A DNA stretch of 64,000 nt. It comes from Quillaja saponaria. Taxonomy: Eukaryota; Streptophyta; Magnoliopsida; Fabales; Quillajaceae. The notes under the pieces are model-generated. The model was given only the letters and a program-made list of their open reading frames with translations. It was not told the DNA's origin and did not search any database. Positions 23,679-35,240 of the stretch are shown here, in pieces (positions within the stretch are counted from its first letter, which is position 1; every line of letters begins with the position of its first letter). The stretch is from the NCBI GenBank assembly GCA_029379385.1, contig CM055608.1:28208350-28272349 (forward strand), written 5' to 3'. The position numbers and the translations under genes were made by a program.

Positions 23679-25168
23679 TTTTTAGACAGAAGAATCTAAA
23701 ATTTTTTTACTATTTTTATACAAAATGATAATTATTTTTTTTTAATAGTTAAAATGGGGTGAACTCTAAAATCGTGTTTTCAAAAACCAGTTTATAGGTC
23801 CGACTTACCATGTCATGTTACCCTATAGACCCCACAACACACACCTTAAGAGCCCATACGACTATATTAAATGAGACATTAAACCGGCTTTACAAAAGAT
23901 GGTTTCATCTAAATTTTTGTCTTCCTGTAGACCCCACGAGATGGGCAGGCGGGGGACAAACAAGTCCTGAAACAGGCTTTTCAAAAGCCAGTTTCAGGCC
24001 TCTACAACGCTGTAGCGCTAGGGTGCAGCGTTGCAATGGGAAAAAGTAAAAAAAAATTTCTCTCCCTGCATACCATCACGTGCCTGACTTTTCATCCTCT
24101 TTTCAAGTTTTACATGCCAATACGTGACTGCCATACCATCACCTGTACAAAAAGCTGGTTTTGTATTTGATTTCATGTTATACAAATCTCTTTTAAAAAA
24201 TGCCAATTTGTGAACCTGCTTACTCCCGTGCACTTTTTACATTCTAACTTGTTTTGGGTAATGCTAACATAAATAATATATTTAATATCTATCTATTTTA
24301 ATTTCAGATTTTTTTAATAAATATATTTATTATATTATAACAAGTATTCTAAAAGTTTTTTTTTTTTTTTTTGTTTCTTGAATTTTACGAAAAATGTTTT
24401 TGTAAATCTAATAACTCAAATTTAAATTATGTCCTAACTTGAAAGACCTTCAAATAATTATCAGTATTAATATTCAAATTTATATTTTTACGTTAAGAAA
24501 ACAGCTTATAATAAAATTTTGTTACTAAAATTTTTATTTCAATACAAGAGTTATTAGTTTCATTTTCTAATAATTTTATGCAGACTTTGTGAAAAAGTAC
24601 CCTATGCACCGCTGTACAACGCTAATAGAATCTATGAGTATGTAAAAATATAGATGTGAATAGACATAGCTTAGCTTGTATTCTAGGTACTAGTTTTTCA
24701 AGCATTAATTATTATATTTTTTACTTCAGGGACACTTGTTCAGGGACATGACACTTACTGTATCGACTTTGTAATTTTTGCAAGGAGAATTTTTTTTTTT
24801 TCACTTTTTCCCACTGCAACGCTGCAGCCTAGCGCTACAGAGTTGCAGAGGCCTGAAACCGGCTTTTAAAAAGCCAGTTTAAGGACTTGTTTGTCCCCCG
24901 CGAGCCCGTCTCGTAGGGTCCGCAGGGAGACAAAAATTTAAATGAAACTGACTTTTGTAAAATTGGTTTCAGGCCTCATTTAATATAGTCACGTGAGCCT
25001 ATAAGATGTGTGTTGTGGGGTTCGTAGGGTGACATGACATGGTGAGTCGGACCCAGAAATCGGTTTTTGAAAACACGATTTCAGAATTCACCCTATTTTG
25101 GCTATTAAAGAAAAAAAAATTACTATTTTGTATAAAAATGTTAGAATTTGGATCTTTCTGTCCAAAAA
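23679..25168. mobile_element. Long-terminal-inverted-repeat element 2 (MULE-like, non-autonomous)
   Basis: Arms of about 390 bases, 23679-24065 and 24785-25168, are inverted copies. The ends read TTTTTAGACAG on the left and TTTTTGGACAG inward from the right. Matching blocks follow in order: TATACAAAAT, TTAATAG..AAAAT.GGGTGAA, AAATCGTGTTTTCAAAAACC, ACCATGTCATGT, CCCCACAACACACA, GGGGGACAAACAAGTCCT and a GC-rich inner part around GTAGCGCTAGG. The ~720-base centre holds no transposase. No clean target duplication was found. Its end motif and the AATAG.TAAAATGGGGT block are shared with element 1 at 7181-8576, so the two belong to one family. Confidence 0.8.
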
Positions 25169-25376
25169 CCCCAGACAAGAGCCCAGATGATAATGATTCA
25201 AGATGCTATAAGTTGAATTTACATTCAGAATGCTGACATAGTTCTACATTGACATTATTACAAGGAAAAGACAACGGCTTTAAAAATGGTAACTGAAGAT
25301 GAAAACTTGTATGGAAAAGAATTGCATCCTACATAATGAGTTAATGTTTAGCTTTCACTCTTTTCTATGGCTTCAT

Positions 25377-28300
25377 TTACTCTGGAGGCCTGGAATCGGT
25401 GGTGCATGCAGTACAAGAGGTAGGAGGGAAGTTATCTGCAAGGGTAATACGCATTGTTTGATTCTTCTCTTCATTTCCAGGAACATGTAAGAGAGCATCC
25501 ATGATTAGGATATCCCAGTCATGAGAACGTAAAAAGGAAAACCAACTGTCATCTGTTTAGAGAAGCATGCCGCATTATCATAAATGGAAAGTAAATTAGT
25601 ACAATAAAATGAACAATATTACTAAAACAGAACATTCGAAATTTTGTAGAATTGTAGGGAATGGGGAATCCAAAATATTTGAACGCCATAAATAAGTGTT
25701 CTGCGGTTTTATCTTCCAGATCAAGCAAGCATATGGACACGGCTCTCAAATTTATTGTTTTACTTGCGCAAGATGATGCAGTTCGTGAAACAGCTTGAAG
25801 AATTCACTGACTGAAACTGAATTACTAACCTCCATTGCGAACAGCCTTCAGTTGCAGCACACCTGTCCCTTGTGGTCCAGACACTGGAAATGTGCAGGAT
25901 ACAGAATGTCTCTTATGAGCAACTGCAAGAGATGCATTGTACCATGGACCCTTTACTATGGGCTCACCAATAGAATCTATCAGTGCCTTGTTTTTACTGG
26001 CTTTCTCGATGGCCTTGCTGCAAAAAATTTGGAAATGATTCGAGGGACTGTTAGGTTTGATCATAGATAAATCTCAAGTTTAATAACACATAGGTTATAT
26101 AATCACATGCTCCAAACAAAAGGAGAAAATGAAATACCATATTTGAGAAACTATCAAATATGTCCCTACTCTACTTCCTTATCTCTAATTTCCTTCAATG
26201 TATCACTTAGAAACAACAGTTTCCAAAATATGCTTCCATGAATTTGAAGAGGTACGCGAGAATGATGTAATCTATCAAAGCGATCTGTGTACCTAGGAGA
26301 GTTACTTCACATTACTTGTGAAGTCAACCTTCAAACATCCCCATCAGGGAAAATTCCAACCCGTCTTTATCTTTTTTAGACAGAGCAGCAAAGAAACAAG
26401 ACAATTTCATAGCCTAACATTGGAAGCAACCTATAAATTATGGTTGGAAAAGAAAACTGGGTGTCTGTACTATGTGACTGCATATGCATATGGTGGGGGC
26501 ATTAAAAAGAACAAACAGTTTAATTCGAAATCCCCTTAATCAATTACTATGTGTCTGACTACGTGTTTGAGAATCAGTAATTATTATGAGTCTTCAAAAT
26601 CTGATCCTCTCACAATTCTCATCTTGTAAAAATATTTTACTGAGTACATTCTAAATCACTTGTGAAATTTAAATGCGGAACTTATCTAAAAGGCTGATCA
26701 ATTATACCCTAAAATTCTAAATCTATCAAACAGCAACTGTTCAATTGTAAGCCAAATTTTTTTACAAAAATAAGCAAGAGTAACACAGTTTTACTTGAAA
26801 CCTTGAAGTCCAGATTATCAATCTTCAACACCAACCCCTATCTCAAGGGCAGGTACACAAGACGATGGCTTTGCATCATGAATAACTTCCCTTCAAATTT
26901 CACGGATTGTTTTGGAATTCTGAGCTAAATATGATACATTATGGCATTTCCTTGAAGGCTGACATATTAAATGCACATATTTCAGGTTAAAGCGTACGTC
27001 TATGCTATGGTAGTAGCCATAAAATGCAACATACCTGCTACAACCATGATATATAGCAAGGTCGTCAAGGGCACTTAAGGCAACACCACCAGTAACAGTA
27101 ATCAAAACAAATGAAACTGCCTTACGACCCCAAGCTTTACTCTGCTCTTCATCCACAGGCTTCACAGGACTGCAGAAACTGAATTAGTCACACTAAAGCA
27201 ACTTATGATTTAAAATATGTCATTTCAATACTAACAAAACAATTGATAGTATGGAGAATATCTTCATTTTAAATTCTACCCAAGGATCCTGTTTGTGATG
27301 TCAGATTGAGTACAAGGATTTGAAGGACAAGTTGTTAGTAGGCCAAAGTTTAAATTTCGAAATTATTAGTTGGCTAGAATACAAATTTGGTATATGTAGT
27401 TTGATTTAGAATTTACTTTAGTCCTTACTTTTCAATTTGTTATAATTAAGTCCCTCTAATTACAAAATTGTGTCAATTGGTCTCTAACTTCCACTACAGT
27501 CTAAATTAACTTAATGGAATGTGACATGAACAGACAAAATCGTACATGGGAATCTCATGTGACAAATAGACAAATAAAAAATTGATAAGTGGATGAATAA
27601 GAATAAAAATAAAAATTAAGAAACTTAAATTTTTATTTATAAATAGAAAAAAATTATATTAAAATTCAACAAACACAAAAAATTGAAGAATTCTGCTATT
27701 CGAATCTTTGAATTCCTACATCTTCAGCTTAGATGGGAGAAAGGAAGTAGACATTATAAATTGAGATGGCGATCACAGATCCCAAAAAAATTGATGAAGT
27801 TCACATGACCTGGAATGTCTAGCCACGCACTAAGGTCAAAACTAGCAAGGCTGCGATCCCACTTGCAATTTCCATCTGCTTGATCCGTCCTCATCCTGGC
27901 ATCCCTACACTTCCATACATGCCTCTCCGATGTAAGACTTGCACCAACATTCTTAATCCTTTTTAAGCATTGATACTAATGTATGCCAAGACCTAGATCT
28001 GTCCATTTTGCTACCAACGTAATCATTTCCCATAGCATTATGCCATGTTCTCCAATATAAACCTCCCTAGGGAGCTTTATTCGCATATGCCTTTCTTTTT
28101 AATTTGTGACAAAATTCTTGGAGTCTGGTTGGTATGGTATGGATTTTTTTTTTCTTTTCTATTTTTAAAATAAAACTTTAATTTTTTTATTTATATTTTT
28201 ATATAATTTTTTATTCATCCACGTGTTAATTTTTTATTTGTCCATGTGTCACATGAGATTACCATGTAGGATTTTGTCTGTCCACGTCACCTTCCATTAA

Positions 28301-30224
28301 GTTAATTTAGCATCTTATTAGTTTTATGTTATTGGATTCTTCTTAGGAGCAAGATGGATATTTTGAAACTAAATCTTTATTTTCTATTACTTAAAAAAAT
28401 AACAATTAGAACTAACTTTGGAATTGGGCACAATATAAAAGATCTTTTAGAAGCACAGTTTTCTCCAGGGGGACGATTGGGATGTGGGCATAAGGGTCTT
28501 TATGACACAATCAATAATTCGATTCATTTTCAATTAGGCCTTGTTCAAGCCTCTTTGGGGGTTATTCTTCCCGAGTCAAGTTATTTGGTTTCCTTAGTTG
28601 AGTCGTAGACCAAATAGGAAAGAGTGGTCAAAGTTTTATTTATTTTAATAAAAGGAAAATGCTTAGAAGTCTACATATAAAGGTATCCGTTCTCAAACAA
28701 ACACAGATTTGAGGCAATAGAATCAAGTGGATTGAGTGAGCGGTAAGAAGCATTTATGTTCGCTTTATCTTCTGTTTCCTCCTTTTATGGTGTTGCTGTT
28801 TAGGCAAAATACAGTTCACTTCCCCTGAACAGGATCCTAAACTCACTCCTCGCACTATTTGAGAAAATGAAATGTTGAGTGTACGGGTGTGAGTCAACTG
28901 GTTTTCGTGTTCTCTCTTGCTCTCTTTTATTCACTTCTTTCTCTAAGTAGCTGTTCACACAGATACTGTTTACAGTATGCTCTAGAAACCTGGCCCCAGC
29001 CATCTAAAACCTAATCTTTCTTGATATCCTAAGTTTTCAGCCACCAGATGTCTCAATTTTAGCATCCGTTTTCCTAGAAAGCATCAATTTTCAGACCCCA
29101 AATCCCTTTCCCCATAAATAATAACCCTAGATCCATAACTTCTGAACCTAAAGCCAAGAAGGAAAAATCCCCAAAGCATGTCCTTCGTGACTAATGCTAT
29201 GGGGTCAACTTCTCAGCTAAATTGTAGAGATATACTAATCCAGTAGGCAAAACTCAATAACTATCTTCCGTTAGCGACGCTACTGAATTTAATAAAAATA
29301 CATTCAACTTCTCCCATCATTTTAGCTCGACATACAGTTCCTCTGCCTGCATATTTCACTTTTCTCAAAAGTTTTTGCTTGTTTACCAGATATAAGGGGC
29401 ATAAAAGTTAAACAAAACAATTATTAACATTCCCCATTGTGGGACTTAAGTATGCGAGTCTTCTCTCATCATGAACCTACTAGCCTGAAAAGACTGGTGT
29501 GTGTTTCTTCATGATGTCATAAACTATGTACATTTGCAATTTGAGTTTCTATTGAGTATTAAAAACACAAATCAACCAGAAATCCAAGAACAACTTTCAT
29601 CTTCTAATGTTTTTCATTTTGGTAACACCAATCAGATAGAATCTTTTATATAAAGTTTTCCCAACTACGGGTAATTGTAAAAATGTTGTAACTACAAATT
29701 CAACATTGATGATTGATATCAATTTTCTTGACCAGGAACAAGTGGTTAAAATTATTATTATTATTTTTTTCTGGCGGAATACAAGAAATTTCTAATAAAA
29801 TTTTTAAGTAGATCATCATCTTAGGCTATATAGTTTTAATCCAATCATAAGTAGCATTACATTTTCTCATAAAGATCGTAAACAAACTCGGCTTCAACCT
29901 AAAATTCTATCATCTGCAGCACAATTTAAAAACTTTCAAATGAATTCGAGTATAGCACGTAGCCAACCAAAAACACAGACAATGAAAGCTGTTACTGCAA
30001 GTGAAATCACAAAACAAAGAAGTTACGAAAAGTGTAGTAGAAATGAAAATTATCTTTTTGAGATCAACCCACCCGTATTTACTAACAATCACCAAAACAC
30101 ACAAACGAAATAAAAATTGAAGAAAACAACGTTAATAAAAAAGTAAGACTATAAAAAAAATTCACCTGGAAACCTGTGTTTTTGGGGAGCTCTTGAAGAA
30201 GGAAATTAACCTCTTCGCCAACAT
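25377..30224 (-). CDS. COA1-like mitochondrial assembly-family protein
   Basis: Four exons, 30224..30166, 27169..27035, 26017..25830 and 25552..25377, join in frame to 185 residues. The start [17 protein letters not shown] looks like a mitochondrial presequence. A hydrophobic segment, [18 protein letters not shown] (about 32-49), follows. The C-terminal half carries [36 protein letters not shown] and [20 protein letters not shown], the pattern of plant proteins annotated as cytochrome oxidase complex assembly protein 1 (Coa1)-like. In yeast and animals Coa1 is an inner-membrane factor for early COX1 assembly; that role in plants is inferred. All introns have GT-AG borders. Intron 1 is 3 kb and contains an inverted-repeat element and a plastid fragment. 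No break is seen. The gene starts close to 30224 and faces away from the VPS62-like gene's 3' end. Confidence 0.82.
27501..28310. mobile_element. Inverted-repeat element in intron 1 of the COA1-like gene
   Basis: 27501-27645 and 28165-28310 are inverted copies: CTAAATTAACTTAATGGAA, GACAGACAAAATC, TCTCATGTGACA, GACAAATAAAAAATT and GTGGATGAATAA occur in order on the left and as complements on the right. The left arm may begin earlier (about 27410), while the right arm stops at 28310, so the right end may be truncated. The centre (27700-28130) is less AT-rich than the arms and may be a captured genomic fragment; I do not recognise it. No target duplication was seen. Confidence 0.7.
28397..28565 (+). 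pseudogene. psaB: Plastid DNA insertion: fragment of psaB
   Basis: The frame reads [16 protein letters not shown], then [18 protein letters not shown] and SIHFQLGL, which is an internal piece of photosystem I P700 apoprotein A2 (psaB, a chloroplast gene). The match begins and ends abruptly and contains substitutions unlike plastid psaB (for example GCGHKG for GRGHKG). It has no start and ends at an unrelated in-frame stop at 28608. This is a nuclear plastid-DNA insert (NUPT) within an intron, without function. Confidence 0.85.
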
Positions 30225-31523
30225 TTCAAAGCTAATATCTGCGTAACCCGGGTTGGGGGTTTTGAGGTTTTGAGGTTTTGAGAGGTTGCACAGTCACTTA
30301 ACAAAAAAATTGGGTTTTTTTTGTCAACCTTTCTCTGTAATTGGGACTTGGGAGAATACTGTAGTGAAGCCACAACTTGGAGAAACAAATCAACTTGGTT
30401 GAGTTTTGAAATGTGATCGGATACGAAAATGGGTCGGACCTAAACCACAAATAACCCGAAAAGAGTTTGTGCAGGTGTAGATGAAAACCGACACACCTTA
30501 CCCACCCATTCATTCTACAAACTCCGTATAATCTGGTTAATTTTACCAGGTTGGCATTCATGATTCATCCGTATATTAAAATGGAAAATTGCTTAATAAG
30601 GATTAAGATTTTATCGTTGACAGTAATTCACAGATGTTAATATTAAAAAATTATACACTTTTTTTTGTATAAATAAAATATTTGAACACGCTCAATGATG
30701 ATAGTATCTATTAAAAATAAGAAAAATAAATCATATTTTTAAAATAAAAAACATTAAAGAACATCTTTGAGGTTTTTTATTTTTTAATATTTTATCATCT
30801 ACCTAAGAAACTTGTTTTCCCTCCTCAAAGGACAATTGGACACCAGATAATATGAAGGTTAGAATTTTAGACTTCCAAATGGATATCTAATTTTCAAATT
30901 CTATTAGAATGGAGGGTTTTGTTGTTATGTAGCTCGAGACAGAGTGAACTTTTTCGTAAACAAAAAATAAAAGCACATTTAAAATTTTGCATATATATTG
31001 CATTTATGTCAAGGATTCACTTGATTCATTCGGAAAGAAATGTAGTTCCTATGCTGTAGCAGTTGTTTCAGGAACCGTTGAGTTGTAGAATTGCTTCATG
31101 GAAGAAAACATTTAGGAGGCAGAGAAAACATGGTTAAAACAAATTTCCAAACAATCTAATCAATATCATAATATATGCAAATCTTTGTCTAAACAATGCA
31201 ATCTATAACTTTTGCTATACAACAATTTTCTTACTCATCCCTATTACCCCCAGCCCCAAAAAATAACCAGCTCTTAAGTAATGTCTAAGAAATTTTGCTT
31301 CAAGAAAAGTTCTAACCATACTACTACACACATCCATTGAAGGGTGAGAGGTATGCATACTTCTACAAGAAGGTAGCCTAGAAATTCCTGTGTTTACCAA
31401 TCAGTGTGACATGAACACAAAATCCTACAAACCCAGGATCTTTCACCTCCCAGCCAAGTGAGAATAGGCTAAGATTCAAAGAATTGCTAACCGGTGATGA
31501 CATGAACATAATATTCTACGAAC
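30225..31523. other. Intergenic: promoter of COA1-like gene and 3' flank of VPS62-like gene
   Basis: AT-rich from about 30580 on. No gene recognised; frames at 30206-30561 on the minus strand overlap the 5' UTR of the COA1-like gene and show no motif. Confidence 0.45.
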
Positions 31524-31552
31524 TTACCATCTTTCATCTCCCACCCAGTTGT
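31403..31552. repeat. Duplicated ~60-base segment at the end of the VPS62-like gene
   Basis: 31403-31458 and 31496-31550 are diverged direct copies sharing TGACATGAACA, TCTAC.AAC and ATCTTTCA.CTCCCA. The second copy includes the last codons of the VPS62-like gene, so the first looks like a decayed copy of that gene's 3' tip lying just downstream. Confidence 0.55.
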
Positions 31553-33683
31553 TTTTCTCCTTTGGCCCTGTAGGACCTTCCTCCCCATACAGCTCCACCG
31601 GCAATTTACTAAATATGTTCTCCACTGAATACCGAAGCATCACAGGCAGGAAATTGATTATCTTATCTAGCATAATTCTGGAATCATAAGCAATAGTTGG
31701 GCCCCACTCTCTCATGAACTGCAACCAATATGGCTCAGCAACCACACCATCTCCAAGATACTCTGCTGCAACAAGTTCATAATTGATGCTTGAATCTACA
31801 TATAAAATACTACGAGCAGCATCATTCCTAATTCCAATCCCAAGCTTTGAAGACCCTTGGACGTAGATTCCAGGATGAGGGAAACTTGCGTGTCCACTTT
31901 TTGATGAGTAAACAATAGCTTTATTCCCATTTAGATACTCCAAATCATAGGCATCAACCCATTCACCACCACTGTGCTGTGAGAAGTATATGCTCCAAAG
32001 CTCTCCAGTGAAGTTGCATACACGGAACGTAAAATGCTCCCAATCACCCACATGCTGTCCAAACTTGCTAAAAGAAAAGTTCTTAATTCCGATTTTCAGA
32101 GTGGCTGGCCCATTAAAGGGGCAAAAGACCCACATAGCAATGTCAGTAAAAGTTCCACCAAGAGCTGGTTTCACATGAACATAAAGCTTTGCACTTTTTA
32201 AGTCTCCATGCTTGATAAAATCCCTCCGATCATCACTTGGCAAGTCTATCCAAAACTCCCCATCATTTGTTCCCCCACCTGGCAAATTTGAGCCGCTAGC
32301 ATCAATGGCCTCTCCAATCAACATGCCCTTCCTGTACAACAGCGCCCCATTTTCAAAAAACCATGAAACAGAAGATGGCAAGTAAACTTCTTCAGGATGA
32401 AAAAAAACAATGGGTCCATAGTGCTGGATGAGTGCATGAATTTGACCAAGGTTTGGCATTGCATGTAGAACAGGATTTATATTCTTCAAGCATACAATGG
32501 GCTGCTCGTCTCCAATATTCCAGTAGGTGTTACATAAAAATGTCCCTGAAGCAACCCCCTTGCCCAGCATACCACGGTGAAAGGGACGCGTACTCCAAAC
32601 TCCAAAATGAAGGTTAGGAGATTTATAATTAGCAACATGTAATAGGCGATAAGGCTCACATTTATCTGTAAGGTCCGCTCTAACACACCTCACTTTATCC
32701 AACTCAGGCTTGTCCGGTTTGTTGGTGACCAAATATCCAAGGGACTTGTAACCTTCAGGAGGCCGGGGTAGCCAGAAGTAACCAAGTCCAATGAACTTCT
32801 CCTCGCTTCCATCAACAGGACTCCATATTAATGTATAATCAAGTGGCTGTACTAAAGCAGGCAACTTATCAGCCCTGCAAATAAAAGCAGTTTCAGGTAA
32901 GGAAGTGGTGACTTCCCTAGCCACAAGAAGAAAACCTCGTAAAGGCTGGTTGATAAGTTGACAATAGTGACCAAGGGCATAAAATCCATCAGGTACCCCC
33001 ACCGGTTTATAAAATGCAACACCTTTTCTCTTGTCTTGTGTCAGATTGCTAGCCCAAATGAACTCAAACCTAGTTATCTTAAAAACTTCTATTTCTCCAA
33101 GACTTATTATTTCAGAAGCAAAACCTTGACCTGAGAAGACAGATAAAGAGTAAACTCATCCGTAACAGAAAGATGTTTATCTATTTCAAGAACTAGAACC
33201 ATGCAAGCTAACTTCATTACTTAAGTTTCAGCAAATTCCTCTCCAGCAATTGCTGGTTCAATCACAAGCACTAGTTTGTTATTATAGCAGAAGAATGCAG
33301 GTTTATTCATACTCTCAACAACAAATGAAGATGGGTTGTTGCAAATCAAATAATGTAACTAAACAATAGGCATTTGAAACTTCTTCTATACCCTATTCAA
33401 GCCAAAATTTGACAAACCAGAACGACCCACTAACAAAAGATACGAAATTTCACAGAAAGAATGTACTAAAAGTAATCTCTTAAGCACAAACTACATTCCG
33501 TCCACCAAAAATCAAATAATGATCAAAACCCAGAGTTTAATTCAAAACAAATCAAACAAATTTTCAGATGTTAAGCTTACCTGCAGGCCACTCTGGAATA
33601 GGACCTGGCAACGAGAAGGTTTTGGGCTCTTGAGGAGACGAATTGGTGTCTCTGTTCCAATGGAACCATTTGCACCCAAGCAT
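31524..33683 (-). CDS. DUF946 / VPS62-like protein
   Basis: Two exons, 33683..33581 and 33130..31524, give 569 residues. The start [10 protein letters not shown] matches the short first exon of this plant family; the splice joins GCAG|GTAAGC to TTCTCAG|GTCAAGG in frame ([20 protein letters not shown]). The body is a typical DUF946 (now called vacuolar protein sorting-associated protein 62) protein, with [45 protein letters not shown] and [19 protein letters not shown] and GHASF are the most conserved stretches. No signal peptide or membrane segment is seen. The function in plants is unknown; yeast Vps62 has a minor role in vacuolar protein sorting. The frame ends GDERW, close to the usual family end. 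A longer N-terminus is possible but has no support. No break is seen. Confidence 0.88.
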
Positions 33684-34210
33684 CTCCCTCAGAATATTTT
33701 TTGTCTCCCGACACACAAAAAGGTCTCCTCGCAAACTATTATTTGGCCGCCAACCTCCTGACCATATTTCAAAACTCTGGGAAATCAAATAGTCAATTTC
33801 TGTGACCCTCGTGCAACATTCACCATCCTAAACTCTAAATCCTATAGAAACAACCCCTTCCCGTCTCCAAATTGGGACGCCAAGTTTGGAAACAATTTTC
33901 ATCAAAGACGGTTCAAACAGTGAAGGGTTGGATTAGGTGGGTTGTCCTTTTCCTTTACAGCCTTTCAACTTTTACACTTGCTTTCGGGTGCAAGTAGGTC
34001 CCTTTACAGCTTTTAATGCGCTGCAACCTCCATTAACGATTAAACTGGAACTGGAGGATGTTAAATTAAGGTGGGATTGCTCGTGCTTCAGTTTCTTCTT
34101 TTTCTTTTTGATGTCAAAGAAAGGGAAGCCAAGTGTCCCCCGTTCGTCCAATGCGAGAATAGTTCAAATTATTACGTCTACGGACCAAGAACAAAACGAC
34201 AACAAAAGAA

Positions 34211-34242
34211 CACGTGTCTATAAATTTTTTTTTTTTCACGTG
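34211..34242. promoter_or_regulatory. Two G-boxes in a short direct repeat
   Basis: CACGTGTCTATAA at 34211-34223 and CACGTGTCTATAA at 34237-34249 are direct repeats separated by a T-run. CACGTGTC is a G-box/ABRE-type site bound by bZIP and bHLH factors in plants. They lie about 330 bases upstream of the TPR gene TATA box and 530 upstream of the VPS62-like start. Confidence 0.5.
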
Positions 34243-34550
34243 TCTATAACTTTAAACGCGAACCTCATGTGTCCATTCCATGAACTTTGGGATCAATTTG
34301 TGAGTATTCTGACGTACATGTCAATGAGCGTGTGACCACGCTCCTTGCCCCTTAGATGAATCTTCCCAGTTCCCATCCAGTACTAGAGAACAAGTCGATA
34401 TTTTGCACCCAGCCCAACCCAGCTGAGCCAAGCCAATGTCATCTCTAATCTCCACCCCAGAAAATATACTCTTTTTCATTTCTTTTTGCCAAAGAAAATT
34501 CTAACACATTCAGTCATCTACAAAAGTTGAACATATTTCCTCCCATTTTC

Positions 34551-34557
34551 TATATAT
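34551..34557 (+). promoter_or_regulatory. Candidate TATA box of the TPR gene
   Basis: TATATAT preceded by a pyrimidine-rich stretch (CCTCCCATTTTC). It fits a transcript starting near 34585 whose 5' UTR contains the intron 34723-35177. Confidence 0.45.
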
Positions 34558-34722
34558 GTGTGCGTGTAAGTTATAACAAAGACCTTGTAGTTGAATATTT
34601 ATTAGCTCAGTTTCTGAAACTCTTGTATCTTTCTTTTTCCCTTCTTGAAACTCTCTCAGGTCAACTGTTAATTAGAAACTACATTGAGGGTCATCAAGGA
34701 CTGTTTTTGCTTCTTTACAAGG

Positions 34723-35177
34723 GTATGTTTCTTCTTCTTTCTTTTGCCCTACATTAATTTCTCCATTTCTTATTTTTCATCCCAACTGATTTAAACCCTC
34801 CTCTGTTTTTTTTTAGGTCAAAGTTTTGAACAGAAACCATAAGAGCCCTTGTAATTGTTTGCCAATTGAATGCCATAGCTTAGGTCTAGAATCAACTACA
34901 ATCAACTAAATTCTCTAACTATCAATGAGCTACGAACTTTAGTGAACTGCCAAACTATATTCAAGCTCAACTTGAAGTAAAGACAAGTGACAATTAGCAG
35001 GAACATTAATTTAGGCTTTCTTATTTGGCAAACTTTGTTGATTTGGATGCTTCCTATCATTTTTTACATAATAACCTCTTGGAAGTTTACTCAGGAAATT
35101 TTCCATTTTGGACATCAGTTTTGGTTTTTTTTTTTTTTTTTATCCTAAATATTAAAGTATGTTTTCTTTCTTCACAG
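34723..35177 (+). other. Probable 5' UTR intron of the TPR gene
   Basis: Donor ACAAGG|GTATGT and acceptor TTTCTTTCTTCACAG| frame a T-rich, 455-base stretch just upstream of the ATG at 35241. Leader introns are common in plant genes; no transcript supports this one. Confidence 0.45.
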
Positions 35178-35240
35178 GATCATTACATACTCAAAGTAAG
35201 GTAACAACCATATAAAAGCTATCATCATCAAGAGGGAAAC

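Larger units (their letters stand above)
33684..35240. other. Divergent promoter region of VPS62-like and TPR genes
   Basis: About 1.5 kb between two genes that run away from each other. It holds two CACGTG boxes, a TATA box and a probable 5' UTR intron for the TPR gene, listed separately. Otherwise no coding sequence is recognised. Confidence 0.5.

Noticed and set aside
23101..23699. Overlapping frames of 128 and 75 codons as small genes
   Set aside because: No motif, signal peptide or family similarity; partly runs into the left arm of element 2.
28566..28660. Continuation of the plastid insert past psaB
   Set aside because: Sequence after the psaB match does not follow psaB and I could not match it to another organelle gene.
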